The position numbers and the translations under genes are program-made. From Heterobilharzia americana (taxonomy: Eukaryota > Platyhelminthes > Trematoda > Strigeidida > Schistosomatidae), in NCBI GenBank assembly GCA_944470555.2, contig OX104132.1, positions 1,468,931-1,532,930 on the forward strand: a stretch of DNA of 64,000 nt, in the 5' to 3' direction. This document shows, one piece after another, positions 11,747 through 21,905 of the stretch (within the stretch, counting starts at the first letter, position 1; every line of letters starts with the position of its first letter). The notes beneath the pieces were generated by a model. It made no database searches and was not told the origin of the DNA. It saw only the letters and a list, made by a program, of their open reading frames with translations.

Positions 11747-11815
11747 CCTTCCCTCTTTACCCGGGCTTAGGACCGGCTAGTAACTAGTAAACTAGTTAAC
11801 CAGGCGAGGTTAAAA

Positions 11816-12750
11816 TAATAATATACTACTTTCAAATCACTTCTATAACTGAAGAATATAAAGTTGTATTTTTCCAATTACTGAAAATAATTATACCCCA
11901 TATTATTCGTTTGAATGATTTTACTTTTAGAGAAATAACCCGTATTAGTGTAAACATTCAATCGTTTCAATAGTAACTAGTCTTTTTTCCCCTTTTGTAT
12001 TCTATACAAAACTCTAGTCTTAAATTAGTCTATGGTGTGTTTTTTTTTTCAATGACTATAGGAAAAAACTTTGTCATTAGGAAAACAATTTCAATTGGCT
12101 TGACTTACTTTATGTAATGGCAACTATGACTTGATGTCAAAGAATAGATTGTTCATGAATGCGACTTATCATCAGGTGTATTCAATAGTTGTCTATACGA
12201 ATCAATCAATAGAATTGTTACTGCAGTAATACTTCATTCGCTATTCGATCACTTTTATGTTCATCTACTAGTTCATCTGATCTTGTTAAACAAGGAACTT
12301 TCAATGTAGACAGAGAATACTTTATTACGTGTATACAAGAATATGTTCCAGTTTGTTTTTATAAAGATGTAAGAAAAAAAAGGGTTCAATCAAATTCTCC
12401 CCAGGCCTGTTGTTATCTTCGTTTTAAACTTCTGAAAACAACGGACGTTTCAGTTATTCATGAATTAAAATCTGATCTGTGTGTACAAAAGACGTATGTA
12501 CAGTTAGTGCTTTTATCTTGGCCATGAAATTTCTCCACCCCTATTAGTCTCCCATCTCCTCAGTTAAATTAACCTCAGTATCATTAAGTTATCACCATTA
12601 ATCTTATCAGAACTGCCTTCCATTTGATAAGTTTCAGCTGTTATTTGACTCAGTTGTCCCAACAGTGAAATAATGGAGAATATTTGTAGCTCAGGTGGAT
12701 GATCTTTACTGTATCGTGTACTTTGAGCTTGATAATTCAATCGTGAAGCT
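11816..12750. other. No recognised gene
   Basis: AT-rich. An 82-codon minus-strand frame at 12564-12812 overlaps the edge of a repeat and shows no known motif. Nothing else can be supported. Confidence 0.5.
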
Positions 12751-12752
12751 TT

Positions 12753-13291
12753 CATCGTCCTCCTAGATAACATCATCCACACCGCTAAATTCAGTATGAA
12801 ATCACATGTCAATATCTATCCCTCAGTCATTCACTAGCTTCCCATGAACAACTCCTTTCAATGTCATTGCTTCTTTCCTCTCATTCCTGTGTCATTGACT
12901 GAATGCATAGATTTCCCTGTTCGCTGTTCCTCTCATCGACATCTCATCTTTCCATCATTCATCATTTTTCTCATAGGTTGATAGACTGCGGTCAATGTCT
13001 ATACATCTATTGATTGCTGACTGACTGATTGACTGACTGACTGACTGACTCACTGAGAGACTGACTCACTCACTCACTGACTCACTGAGCAGAATGTCAA
13101 GCTTCTAGGAATTCCCTCATATTCTTTGTGTTTCCTCTCTACCTCCAACATTTCTACATTGTCAAGATTCAATTCATGTGCGTAGTTGTTATCCACGTGT
13201 ATTGAAATGAGTGATGAGATGTCGTATGTGACGTTCAGTAGCCAATTGGTGTTCATGTGAATGACAAAGATGAAGAAGACGACCACTTTAT
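12753..13291 (-). repeat. Left inverted repeat of Penelope-like element PLE1
   Basis: The reverse complement of 14905-15430 with few differences. It therefore contains an antisense copy of the PLE's endonuclease tail (YIGQSGRPL-side residues onward), a (TGAC/TGAG)n stretch at about 13008-13090, and the 3' flank to a CTAGGAGGACGATG-like end. PLEs are known to carry terminal repeats in direct or inverted orientation, so this is read as part of the element, not as an independent copy. Confidence 0.8.
13008..13090. repeat. Tetranucleotide repeat (TGAC/TCAC)n in the left PLE1 arm
   Basis: Imperfect ACTG/ACTC repeats, mirrored as reverse complement at about 15108-15185 in the right arm. Spacer-less and slippage-like. 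Confidence 0.85.
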
Positions 13292-13399
13292 GTCGCCAAC
13301 TTATCAAAAAAACCACTAACAAAGATGGAGGAAGTTTTCCTTCAGAAAAGATTGAATTACAATAAATGAGATACCTCCAAAACAGAATTCTTCGGGCTA

Positions 13400-14905
13400 C
13401 CAGAATTATCAATTAAAACATCAGGTTTAAATGAGCTCACTCAACAAGAAATACAACAAACAATCGTAACACTGACCAGGCAGTTCAAACATCACACTCA
13501 AATCAACACTGAAGAACAGAAAACATTACAAAGGCTGAAAAATAGGAGAGACATCATTATACTTCCAGCAGACAAAGGACACACTACAGTAGTCATGAAC
13601 AAAGAAGACTACATGAAGAAGGCAGAGGATTTAGTCAAAGACAAAAATGTATATCAACCACTTGAAACCAACCCTATCCACAGGTTTGACAACCACATCA
13701 ATAAAACCATGAACAAACTCCTCAAAGCCAAAGAAATAACAAAGCAAGACAAATAGCAAATGAAATCGAATGAACCTATCCTTCATCGGTTCTACGACAG
13801 ACCAAAACTACACAAACCAGACATCCCTCTATGTACCAATAATCTCACATCCGGGAACTCCAACATACAAAGTATGAAGAGGACTTTCAAGAAAACTGAA
13901 ACACTTAGTTCAATCATGTGGACATTACATCAAATTACCAACAGAATTGTTAGGAAAGATGAAAGCATTAACATAGAAAACGATGATTTAATAATATCCT
14001 TCAATGTCACAGCACTATGCACATCCTTCGAACCCCAACTGATCAAGGAAACAACGTCCCTACTACTTCTCACAACACACAAAACTTGAATGTTCAAGTC
14101 TGATGGGACACATTAATGTTTGTCTGACAACATACTTCCAATTCAACTACAAGATATACAAAGAGATGAAAGGAAGTCCAGTGGATCACCGATATCCTGA
14201 CTGATTACAGAGGCAGTGATGCAGAGACTGGAAATCACCATTCTACCTGTGATTAAGCCAAACACTTTGATTCTCAGTGTGGACGATACTTTTGTCATCA
14301 TTAAGAAAGATGATGTAGAGGACACTGAGAGTCTGATCAACAGCGTTTTCACTGACAACAAATTCACAATGGAGAAGGAGTAAAACAACTATCTACCATT
14401 CTTCGATGTTCTCGTCAATAGAATAAATGCTGGAGAGCTGAGCATCCAAGTGTGCAGGAAGCCAACACACACTGATCAAATCCTCAACTACAGTGGCAAC
14501 AAACCAACAACGCATACAACTAGTTGTGTGTAGACTCTATGTAAAAGGAGTGAGAACATACTGCAGTACAACAAATTCACGGAGAAGTGAAGGGAATTAC
14601 TTGATGTCCAACCCGGCCGAGGAACGGATACCCACGAAAATTCATCACAACATGCCTACTCCCTACATCATCAACTACTCAGTCATCCACAGAAATCAAC
14701 AAACGCATCATCCTACCATACATAAGAATATATCAGAAATCAGGACAAAATTACTGAGGCAAACCACTGGGAATTGGTGTGGCTCATAAACCAACAAACT
14801 CCCTTCAAACACTACTCTGCAGACGAAAGGATGCAACAACGAGAAAAGACAAAGTGAATATCATTTACGAAGTCAACTGAGATAACTGTAGTCAACATTA
14901 CATTG
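13400..14905 (+). mobile_element. Penelope-like element PLE1, RT and endonuclease region
   Basis: Read across stops and frameshifts, the plus strand encodes a PLE polyprotein: an N-terminal RRDIIILPADKGHTTVVMN block (about 13545-13600), a YQPLETNPIH stretch, a degenerate YDRPKLHKPDIPL finger motif (about 13795-13830), IISFNVTALCTSFEPQL (palm motif A, about 14000-14040), AVMQRLEITILPVIKP and SVDDTFVIIKKDD (catalytic VDD kept, preceding Y replaced by S, about 14277-14310), LPFFDVLVNRINAGELSIQV, CRKPTHTDQILNY, and finally IIYEVN...NCSQHYIGQSGRPL (about 14855-14920), the start of a GIY-YIG nuclease. In PLEs the RT and GIY-YIG nuclease together carry out target-primed integration. At least one stop (13754) and several frameshifts make this copy non-functional. 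Confidence 0.85.
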
Positions 14906-15430
14906 GACAAAGTGGCCGCCCTCTTCGCCTTCGTCATTTTCATGTACACCAATTGGCTATTGAACGTCACATACGACATCTCATCACTCATTTCAATACA
15001 CGTGGATAACAACTACGCACATGAATTGAATCTTGACAATGTAGAAATGTTGGAGGTAGAGAGGAAACACAAAGAATATGAGGGAATTCCTAGAAGCTTG
15101 ACATTCTGCTCAGTGAGTCAGTGAGTGAGTGAGTCAGTCTCTCAGTGAGTCAGTCAGTCAGTCAGTCAATCAGTCAGTCAGCAATCAATAGATGTATAGA
15201 CATTGACCGCAGTCTATCAACCTATGAGAAAAATGATGAATGATGGAAAGATGAGATGTCGATGAGAGGAACAGCGAACAGGGAAATCTATGCAGTCAGT
15301 CAATGACACAGGAATCACATTCGAAGGAGTTGTTCATGGGAAGCTAGTGAATGACTGAGGGATAGATATTGACATGTGATTTCATACTGAATTTAGCGGT
15401 GTGGATGATGTTATCTAGGAGGACGATGAG
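14905..15430 (+). repeat. Right inverted repeat of PLE1 with GIY-YIG tail
   Basis: Plus-strand partner of 12753-13291. It starts inside the GIY-YIG coding sequence, continues RHFHVHQLAIERHIRHLITH in a broken frame, passes a (TGAG/TGAC)n tetranucleotide array at about 15110-15185, and ends near 15430. The frame at 14903-15124 is a shifted reading of the same stretch. Confidence 0.8.
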
Positions 15431-15439
15431 AGCTCTACG

Positions 15440-15825
15440 GTTAAACAACCGCATCTCAGCTGTCTTCTAATAAAACATTGACTTCATCTTCACCAACTTA
15501 ACTTATCCTATCGCATGATACCTAATTGATGAACCATTTTCATCAATTCTTTCACCCGTCTTTCAATTGTATGCGTTCTATGAACCATTACATGTATTAT
15601 GTAATCTACTCTTTTACTGTTCATACTTCATCCTTTATCATCATCACCATCATCACGGATATGATTTTTGTAGTCTCGTGTATGTACGAATGTACAGCTT
15701 GAAAATAAATTCGTTGAAAAAATTGTCTTTATTGAATATCTTGTCCTTGATGTTATTATATTATAGATAGGTACTCAGATGTTGCCTGTCTTTATTCTCC
15801 AGTATTAAAGATTTCCATATCTTGA
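15440..15825. other. Intergenic, with a possible polyadenylation signal
   Basis: A CATCATCACCATCATCAC run at about 15640-15657 and an AATAAATTCG segment near 15707 followed by a T-rich stretch. It looks like the tail of a transcribed repeat but has no coding content. The element it belonged to is not identified. Confidence 0.3.
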
Positions 15826-15829
15826 ATGA

Positions 15830-17287
15830 GCTCTCGATAGGAGCCAAGCAGCCTGAGTTCATGAGATGTTCTGTTTTCGAACTGAAGATGCGTTTTCGTT
15901 CTCAGGCAGGTTAGTGTTCGAGGACACGTTTTAAAAGCAGACGCGTGGTAGGGCCGATGTAATCAGTTCCACAAGAGCAAGTAAACTGATATCCACACAT
16001 TGATGTGGACCAATGCGTCGGCTTGTCTTACACATACTGACCGAAAAGTTTCTTGCAAGAGAAAATTATCCGAAGGTTGGCGGCAAAGTATGTTCTGTTT
16101 GTGGATTTTGACAGTCATTTCCTCAGGATCTCTGTAACAATATCATTTTTGAATTCCAGATTCAACAAATGGAACTTTTTCAGCCTTCGTTCACTTGTCG
16201 TTTTTGGCTTTATATTCTTATCTATGAATCTGAACGAGAACCCGTTTTCCGCTAGAGTTCGTCGAAGTATTTGTAATTCTCCGTCAATCGTGTTCTCAGT
16301 ACATATTTTCCTGATCGTTGAGGAAAGGGAATAAATAAGATTTCTTTTTCTGCATACAAGGGAACTGAACTTTGAAAATTACCAAATTGTCCATTCAATG
16401 TGGGCTTTCTGCAAATCGGTCTACGAAGTGAATTATCGTCTTATCTTTGGAGTTGAACATTAAGAAAATAGAAGGATGAGTTTAATTGTGATTTTAGAGT
16501 GAATTTAGTTGAAGGATTGGCGCTGTTGAATGTATGAAGCAAGTTTACAAGATTCATATTTTCATTATAAACTGTAAACGTATCACCAATGTATCTTTTG
16601 TAGACATGAAGTTCATTGATTGTTGATGAAAACTTAGTGTTTTCCAGGCTTGTCATAAAGCAGTCAGCCAGGAGGGGTCCTAGTGGAAACCCCATCGCCA
16701 CACCGTCTATCTGCCTGTAGATCTAATTATTAGGTCTGAAGTGTACACTGAAGGTACATCGAAGGAGAAACTCTTTTAGGGGATGAATTGGGATACCAAC
16801 ACCTATGTTATGACGTTGAATGAATTCACATAGGAAGCAGATGGTTTCTGTCAGTGAGACATTTGTAAAGAGGGACACGGCACTCAATGAAATCATTCTT
16901 TTACCTGCCAAAATGACACTCTTTATTGAGTCAACGAAATCAAATGTGTCACGGAGACTGTAGTTCAATACCCTCTTTTTTACAAGTTCCAGCACTTCCA
17001 TAAGCCATTTCGTGGTTGAATGATGTGAAGAATTTATCATATCTAATACTGGACGGAGTGGGACGCCTTCCCCGCGTATTTTAGGGATATCATATAGACG
17101 GGAGATCGTAGAACCTGATGGGCGAAGTTGTCCATTTGCTTCTCTCCTAATGAATGATTCATCTCTCATTTTCTTTAATGTTTTCGACAACTGTAGCTCT
17201 GTTCGCTCAGTAGGATCGTTCTGTGTTGTCTGTTTTAAGAATTTATGTTCACCGGATAGAATGAGCGAGAGTTTTTTCTAAATAGTC
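15830..17287 (-). mobile_element. Penelope-like element PLE2, RT core and GIY-YIG domain (distal part)
   Basis: Minus strand. The frame at 17190-16723 has SRLYDIPKIRGEGVPLRPVL (PLE finger motif) and ISLSAVSLFTNVSLTET (palm motif A). The frame at 16701-16441 has AMGFPLGPLLADCFM (motif B) and YKRYIGDTFTVY, where the catalytic YVDD has become YIGD. Downstream, in other frames, come NGFSFRFIDKNIK and, at about 15930-16010, YQFTCSCGTDYIGPTTRLL, the GIY-YIG nuclease start, followed by LKRVLEH. The lost aspartate and several frameshifts mean it is dead. The N-terminal part lies at 18832-19270, on the other side of an RTE insertion. Confidence 0.85.
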
Positions 17288-18799
17288 TGGTAACTGGAAG
17301 AAGGGCTACCTTGCCAAACTCCCGAAGAAGGGAGATCTAAGCCTTTGCAAAAACTGGTGCGGAATCATACTGCTGTCCACTTCAAGCAAAATATTATGCC
17401 GCATCATCCTGGAGAGACAAAGAGATGCGCTGGGTTAAAAACTACGACCTCAACAGGTTGGCTGGATTCAGGAAGTACAAATCATGTGGGGACCGAATTG
17501 CAACGCTACGTTACGCATCATCATAGAACAGAGTATAGAATGGCAGCCAACTCAACTCTACCTCAACTTCATCGACTTTGAAAAGGATGGCCTTCGACAG
17601 TGTCAATCGGGAAGTCATTCGCCAGCTGCTTCAAAACTACGAAATAACACAAACTTTATCAGCCTCATTCAACAGCATCTACATGAAGATGCCACATGAC
17701 AAGTAATCCACAATGAGAAGCTCAGTGATGACTTCGAATTGAAGACAGGAGTAAAACAAAGCTGCCACCTACGATCACCAATCATCTTACTCATTGTAGT
17801 TGACTGGATCATGCAGCAAACAGTGAGAAGCGAGAACAGGGTAATACGCTGGACCACGAAGAAGAACCTAAAAGACTTGGATTTCACCAATGATGACTTG
17901 TATCCAATGTCACACAAACTCGAAGATGTACAGACAAAAACTAACAAGTTGACGGAAGAGGTAGTGCAGTGCAGTGCAGTGCAGCGAAGACGGGAACTCA
18001 AGTGAAGGTAGAGAAGATAGAGGTGATGAAGATACCCAACCAACACCTACAACAACAGCAGCAACAACAGGCTCCAATCACCACCACCACCACAACCACA
18101 ACCACGGGAGAAACTTGAAGGAAGTAGCCTCATTCACCTACCAACTAGGCTGGGCAGCATCGTTTCAACTACAGGTGTTGGCACAGAAGAGGACGTGAAA
18201 TCCAGACACGATAGGAAAGACAGCAAGACACGCCTTCCTTCATTAACCTGAAACCAGTGTGGAGATCTACACTCAACTCAGTATAAAGCATGAACAACAT
18301 CTGGATTTTCAACACCAATTCAGTTAGGCGAGTCAGTGCTACTATGTGATGGTTGAGAGACTTGGCACGTTCCGGAAGGGATTGCCAACAAACTACAGAC
18401 ATTCATCAACAACTGCTACCTACACTGGCTCGTTACTGACGCTCACATGGATGGCCAGAATAATGAGAATAAGCAACAAGGAAATCTGGCCAAGTAACGA
18501 ACCAACGAAGCAAGAACCTATCACTCAACAAATATGGAGAAGTGTAAATTGGATATGTATTGGGCATACACTGAGAAGCCTGACTGGGTACATCACGCAC
18601 CAGGCCAGGCCCTCAAGTGGAACCCAGATGGGAAACGGCAAGTTGGGCGTCTTTGTTGAGGGTGACATGGAGGAGATGGTGTGAGGAAGAAATGGGAGCT
18701 TATGGGCTGTCGTGGAGCCAGGTTGAAAAGATTGCAGAGCTGAGAGTTTGATGGAGACGTGCTACTGAAACACTATGTTCCATTGGGAACCCAAGGGGC

Positions 18800-18830
<31 letters not shown>

Positions 18831-18832
18831 CC
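17288..18832 (+). mobile_element. RTE retrotransposon, 5'-truncated copy E inserted in PLE2
   Basis: Plus-strand copy starting in the segment encoding KKGYL(V/A)KLPKKGD and running through RT, thumb and C-terminal block to a (TAA)n tail at 18799-18830. The RT palm reads LDFTNDDLYPMS, an altered FADD motif. A (GTGCA)n slippage tract lies at about 17963-17983, and CAA/CAC-rich runs follow at 18044-18110. Many frames cover it, and none exceeds 130 codons. It interrupts PLE2, so it is younger than that PLE. Its closest relative in the window is copy F (23545-24572). Confidence 0.85.
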
Positions 18833-19270
18833 CAGGGAAGGCTGTTTCTTTAGTTATAGACTTCAAGCTTTTACATAGCCTCAGGTTGGCATCATTCGTT
18901 CGCTTTTTAGTAATAGTAGCAATGTAGTTCTCAAATTCTGTTCCTTTAACTCGCGGATAATTTGAAAAGAACGTGTGATTTTTGTAATAGATTATGTTCA
19001 AGCTCTGGTAGTCGGAAACGGACAGCTTCAATATGATTGAGAGTGTCTTAGGAGAAATGCGGTTCCGTCTGAGATTCTTCTAAAACATTTTGGGATACTC
19101 ATATTTCTCTAGACATTTCTTTCAGAAGTGAATTTTTGTATCTACCTCAGCAAGTTTGACGGGAAAACTCAGAAACTTGTCCAGTTACTTTACCGTAGCT
19201 CTGTCCTTGCTATTCTTTAAAAAGCGGAATACACCCATTTGATCCTAGGAAAAGACAAGACGTGGTTTCA
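18832..19270 (-). mobile_element. PLE2 N-terminal part (proximal side of the RTE insertion)
   Basis: On the minus strand, broken frames give LSEFPVKLAEVDTKIHF, then KTLSIILKLSVSDYQSLN and NYPRVKGTEFENYIATITKK, followed by ANLRLCKSLKSITKETAFPG at the junction. The order and content match the N-terminal region of PLE polyproteins, and the sequence is collinear with 17287-15830 on the same strand. The RTE E insertion, perhaps with a small deletion, separates them. The 270-nt frame at 18762-19031 is part of it, and its poly-isoleucine end is the RTE tail. Confidence 0.65.
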
Positions 19271-19569
19271 GTGAAGAAAATTTTTTTCTTTTCGATGTAA
19301 TCATTACCTAGTAGTATATTTAATAGATATTTACTCACCTGAGGATGATGATATTTTGAAAGAATTTTGACTACAAGTAATTTTCAACTACCTTCTTCAT
19401 ACATCTAACATCCAAGTTATCTTCAGTACCTTATGATCGACTGAGAAGATGATCAGTTTCTGAACAGTTCTTCTTATAAGCTTATTGATCGGTTACGGGA
19501 TTGGCAACCAACTTCATGTTGTCTAAACCTGAGTGCAGACCGAAACCTGTCGATCATACTTACATTGTT

Positions 19570-19650
19570 ATCCTAAGTAGCTCAGTGGGAAAGTCGCTGA
19601 CTAAAATATTGGGTGATGCGCCGGTTCAAATCTCATGTGAGACATTGGTT
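19570..19650 (+). repeat. tRNA-like SINE promoter region
   Basis: An A-box-like GTAGCTCAGTGG at about 19577 and a B-box-like GGTTCAAATCTC at about 19623 are spaced as in a tRNA. Acceptor and anticodon stems do not pair well, so it is a tRNA-derived repeat, not a tRNA gene. No hammerhead follows. Confidence 0.4.
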
Positions 19651-19654
19651 CCGT

Positions 19655-20955
19655 CAAGGTTGCTAATACGCACTGCTAACATGTGAGAACGATGAGGGTT
19701 AAAATCCGTTCATAAGTAAGTTGTACTACCATAAAAACTATGCAAGGCTTTGACTTTCTGTTGACAAACCTCACCAAACCTTTCACAGTATAGTTTCCCT
19801 TCGTCTTATTGATGGCTACACCACTAAACTGTTTAACAGACTGCATTCACAACTGAATATAAAAGACCCAGAAAGTAACTATGACTTTCTTTACTTAACC
19901 AAGTAGCCAAGTTATTCCTACTTATTGTTCAAACACCTGATAATTGGCTCACATTTAGGCCATATTTCACGTCTTGTGCGTTTAAGAGATGGTGGAGTTT
20001 ACTTGCTGAATACCAATCCACTGTCTTTCTGTCGACGATATGGTCTTGAAGTGAAGAATCCCACTTTGGCCGGATTAGTGGCACAGCTGATCAGAGGTAC
20101 AAAATTTTTCCTTACATACAACTTGTAAGCTCAAGACGTTTATTGTGTGGTGGGCTACATGAACGTGTGGGTCACACAGTGTACGTGAGGTATGGTGAAG
20201 GCTTTAGGCTATGTACTTGCTGTATCCTACGAGTGACATGCTAGTTAAACAGATTTGGCCTCCATGTTTATCCATATTTCTTGTATGAGTTTCAGGTAGT
20301 TGGTGAAGTCAACCCTTGTGACAGCATTAATTAAATCTCAGAGAGATGAAGCTTGTATCATCCCTGCTGTCTACAGAACAGATCAATGGAAGCTGTCACC
20401 AACTGACTTATGAACCTGGTCTAAAGTCAGCTGATCACGCAACCAAGTGACCCCGTTTAACCATGACCGGATAGAAGTTGGTCGTAGTTGAGTGACGAGT
20501 GTCAGATACAGCCGGCTTTAGCATGATAATCCAGGCCCCGTACTTGTTGCCGTCTCTACTCAGGAAGTAAGTGAAGACAGATGCCACTCTGATATCTTCC
20601 CTGTTAGTAGGAGTTCATAGCCTATTCTGAACACTGTTTACATACATAAGCACCTTACTAGAACCTGGCTCATTGGTTATTGATGTTAAACCGACCTGTA
20701 GACAGAAAAAGCTTATAAAATCATAATCACCAACCAGTCTTTGATAAATATTGATACTTTGAATATGTTAACACTTTTGATAACACGTTAAGTTTCTAAT
20801 GTAAAGGCAAACCGTACAGAACGCCTAGAATATCATCATTTTACAAAACATAATGAACAATAGTTTTGTGGGACAAAAGATTCCATTACTTATATCCAAT
20901 TAGATGTGCTCAGTTTCATCACAATCTCAAACTGTCTAAAATTATATACTGATGG
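19655..20955. other. No recognised gene
   Basis: Moderately AT-rich. The short plus-strand frame at 19925-20128 has no recognised motif. No repeat match within the window was noticed. Confidence 0.45.
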
Positions 20956-20959
20956 TGAA

Positions 20960-21060
20960 TAGTGGCTAGTAGTGGAATCCAGGACACACGTTTCTCCCTA
21001 CTCCAGACTACTCAGCTGGATGTATCTGTTTATTAGTGAGTGATACGGGACAATACAAGC
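20960..21060 (-). repeat. SM-alpha-like hammerhead segment, minus orientation
   Basis: The reverse complement reads ATCCAGCTGAGTAG...GGGAGAAACGTGTGTCCTGGATTCCAC. Both helix I arms and GAAA are kept, but the CTGANGA box reads CTGAGTA, so a core guanosine is substituted. It lies head-on against the plus-oriented copy that starts at 21065. Confidence 0.7.
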
Positions 21061-21064
21061 TACA

Positions 21065-21262
21065 GCACAAGAAGTGGTTGTTATGGCTCAGTGGTCTAGT
21101 GAGTAACGCTGTAGCGTTTGGAGTGATCGGTCCCGAATTTGAGTTCAGGTGGGAATAACATCACTCGCTGGAAGGTAGGTACATCCAGCTGACGAGTCCG
21201 TAATGGGACGAAATGCACATAATGAATTCCACTGCTAGCCACTATCCATCATTACCATATAA
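21065..21262 (+). repeat. SM-alpha SINE with hammerhead core
   Basis: tRNA-like A box (ATGGCTCAGTGG, about 21085) and B-box region (TTTGAGTTCAGG, about 21137), then CACTCGCTGG and a hammerhead at 21183-21232. The CTGACGAG box (21189-21196) and CGAAA (21209-21213) match the hammerhead consensus. Helix II can form from TCC/GGA around a GTAATG loop. The 3' helix I arm reads AATGAATTCC instead of CCTGGATTCC, which weakens pairing with ATCCAG. It is the only copy here with both conserved core boxes intact. Confidence 0.8.
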
Positions 21263-21611
21263 TTCAGAACACTGGCAGTATCGAGGCATCCGCGCAAGAG
21301 CCAATACATCAATAGAGACCAATCAATTCTGTGCAATCAACGAGGGATGATACAAGCAATAATTTAGTCTGAAATTCTAACTCAGATCATCCATACTATG
21401 GACACAAACGATGTACTTATCGGTAGATGTACTGACGATGAAGACAGATGGTACATTTTGTCCAGCAAAATCCACTAACCGATTTCTGAAAATGTTGCAA
21501 TGACACTCGTAATTTCCCGTTGCTAAACAGGCCTAAATTGTTCGACCTCTGTTTGCAGATGGGCTCCAATGTGGATGCCTCAATACTGTCACATGTTCAT
21601 GATGTTATATT

Positions 21612-21700
21612 GATCTTGGTGACTAGCAGAGGAATCTAGGACGCGTATTTCGTCGAAGTCGAACAGTTCGACCATGTATAGGAACAGGGAATTCCAATTA
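21612..21700 (-). repeat. SM-alpha-like hammerhead 3' half, minus orientation
   Basis: The reverse complement shows GACGAAATACGCGTCCTAGATTCCTCTGCTAGTCACC, the second core box and 3' helix I arm of the hammerhead. The CTGANGA half is replaced by unrelated sequence. It is oriented head-on to the plus copy at 21745-21905. Confidence 0.6.
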
Positions 21701-21744
21701 TCCTAATGACGACTGACACCCGTTGCACAAGAGGTGGCTATTGT

Positions 21745-21905
21745 GTCCCATTGGCTTAGTGGATAAACACGTTTAAGCTTCTGGGCTCCAGCCTCGGTGG
21801 GAAAAATATCACTGGCTGGGGTGCAGGTAAATCCAGCTGACCAGTACCAAATAGGACGAAATACACCTCAACCTGGATTCCTCTGCTAGTCACCAAGATC
21901 AATAT
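21745..21905 (+). repeat. SM-alpha SINE with mutated hammerhead; left end of a duplicated composite repeat
   Basis: A TGGCTTAGTGG A box, a degenerate B box, then ATCCAGCTGACCAG (21832-21845), AGGACGAAATACACC and CCTGGATTCC. The second core box CGAAA is intact, but CTGANGA reads CTGACCA. The same CTGACCA change is present in the inverted copy at 61461-61512, showing that the two derive from one ancestor. Confidence 0.7.

Larger units (their letters stand above)
8612..11815 (-). mobile_element. Near full-length RTE-clade retrotransposon (copy D)
   Basis: A 3.2 kb minus-strand element holding an APE-type endonuclease followed by a reverse transcriptase, the layout of a single long RTE ORF. The original frame is split into four overlapping pieces at 11746-10634, 10658-10218, 10221-8944 and 9100-8612, so only about three frameshifts separate it from an open frame. 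The 5' end lies near 11815 in a short repeat of GTTAACTAGTT type, and the 3' end is the (TTA)n tail. It is the best-preserved of the twelve family members here and serves as reference for the rest. The clade is inferred from domain order, the short trinucleotide tail and the GRP...TWRR C-terminal block. It resembles the schistosome SR2-type elements, but I cannot fix the family name without a search. Confidence 0.9.

Noticed and set aside
9002..11780. Plus-strand frames across 9.0-11.8 kb
   Set aside because: Antisense shadows of the minus-strand RTE endonuclease and RT frames.
13008..13090. Tetranucleotide array considered as a CRISPR-like or satellite array
   Set aside because: There are no spacers. 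It is a simple TGAC/TGAG slippage repeat inside a PLE arm, mirrored at 15108-15185, in a eukaryotic genome.
15567..15770. Frame with a histidine run (HHHHHH)
   Set aside because: Produced by a CATCATCAC repeat in an untranslated tail. No protein motif.
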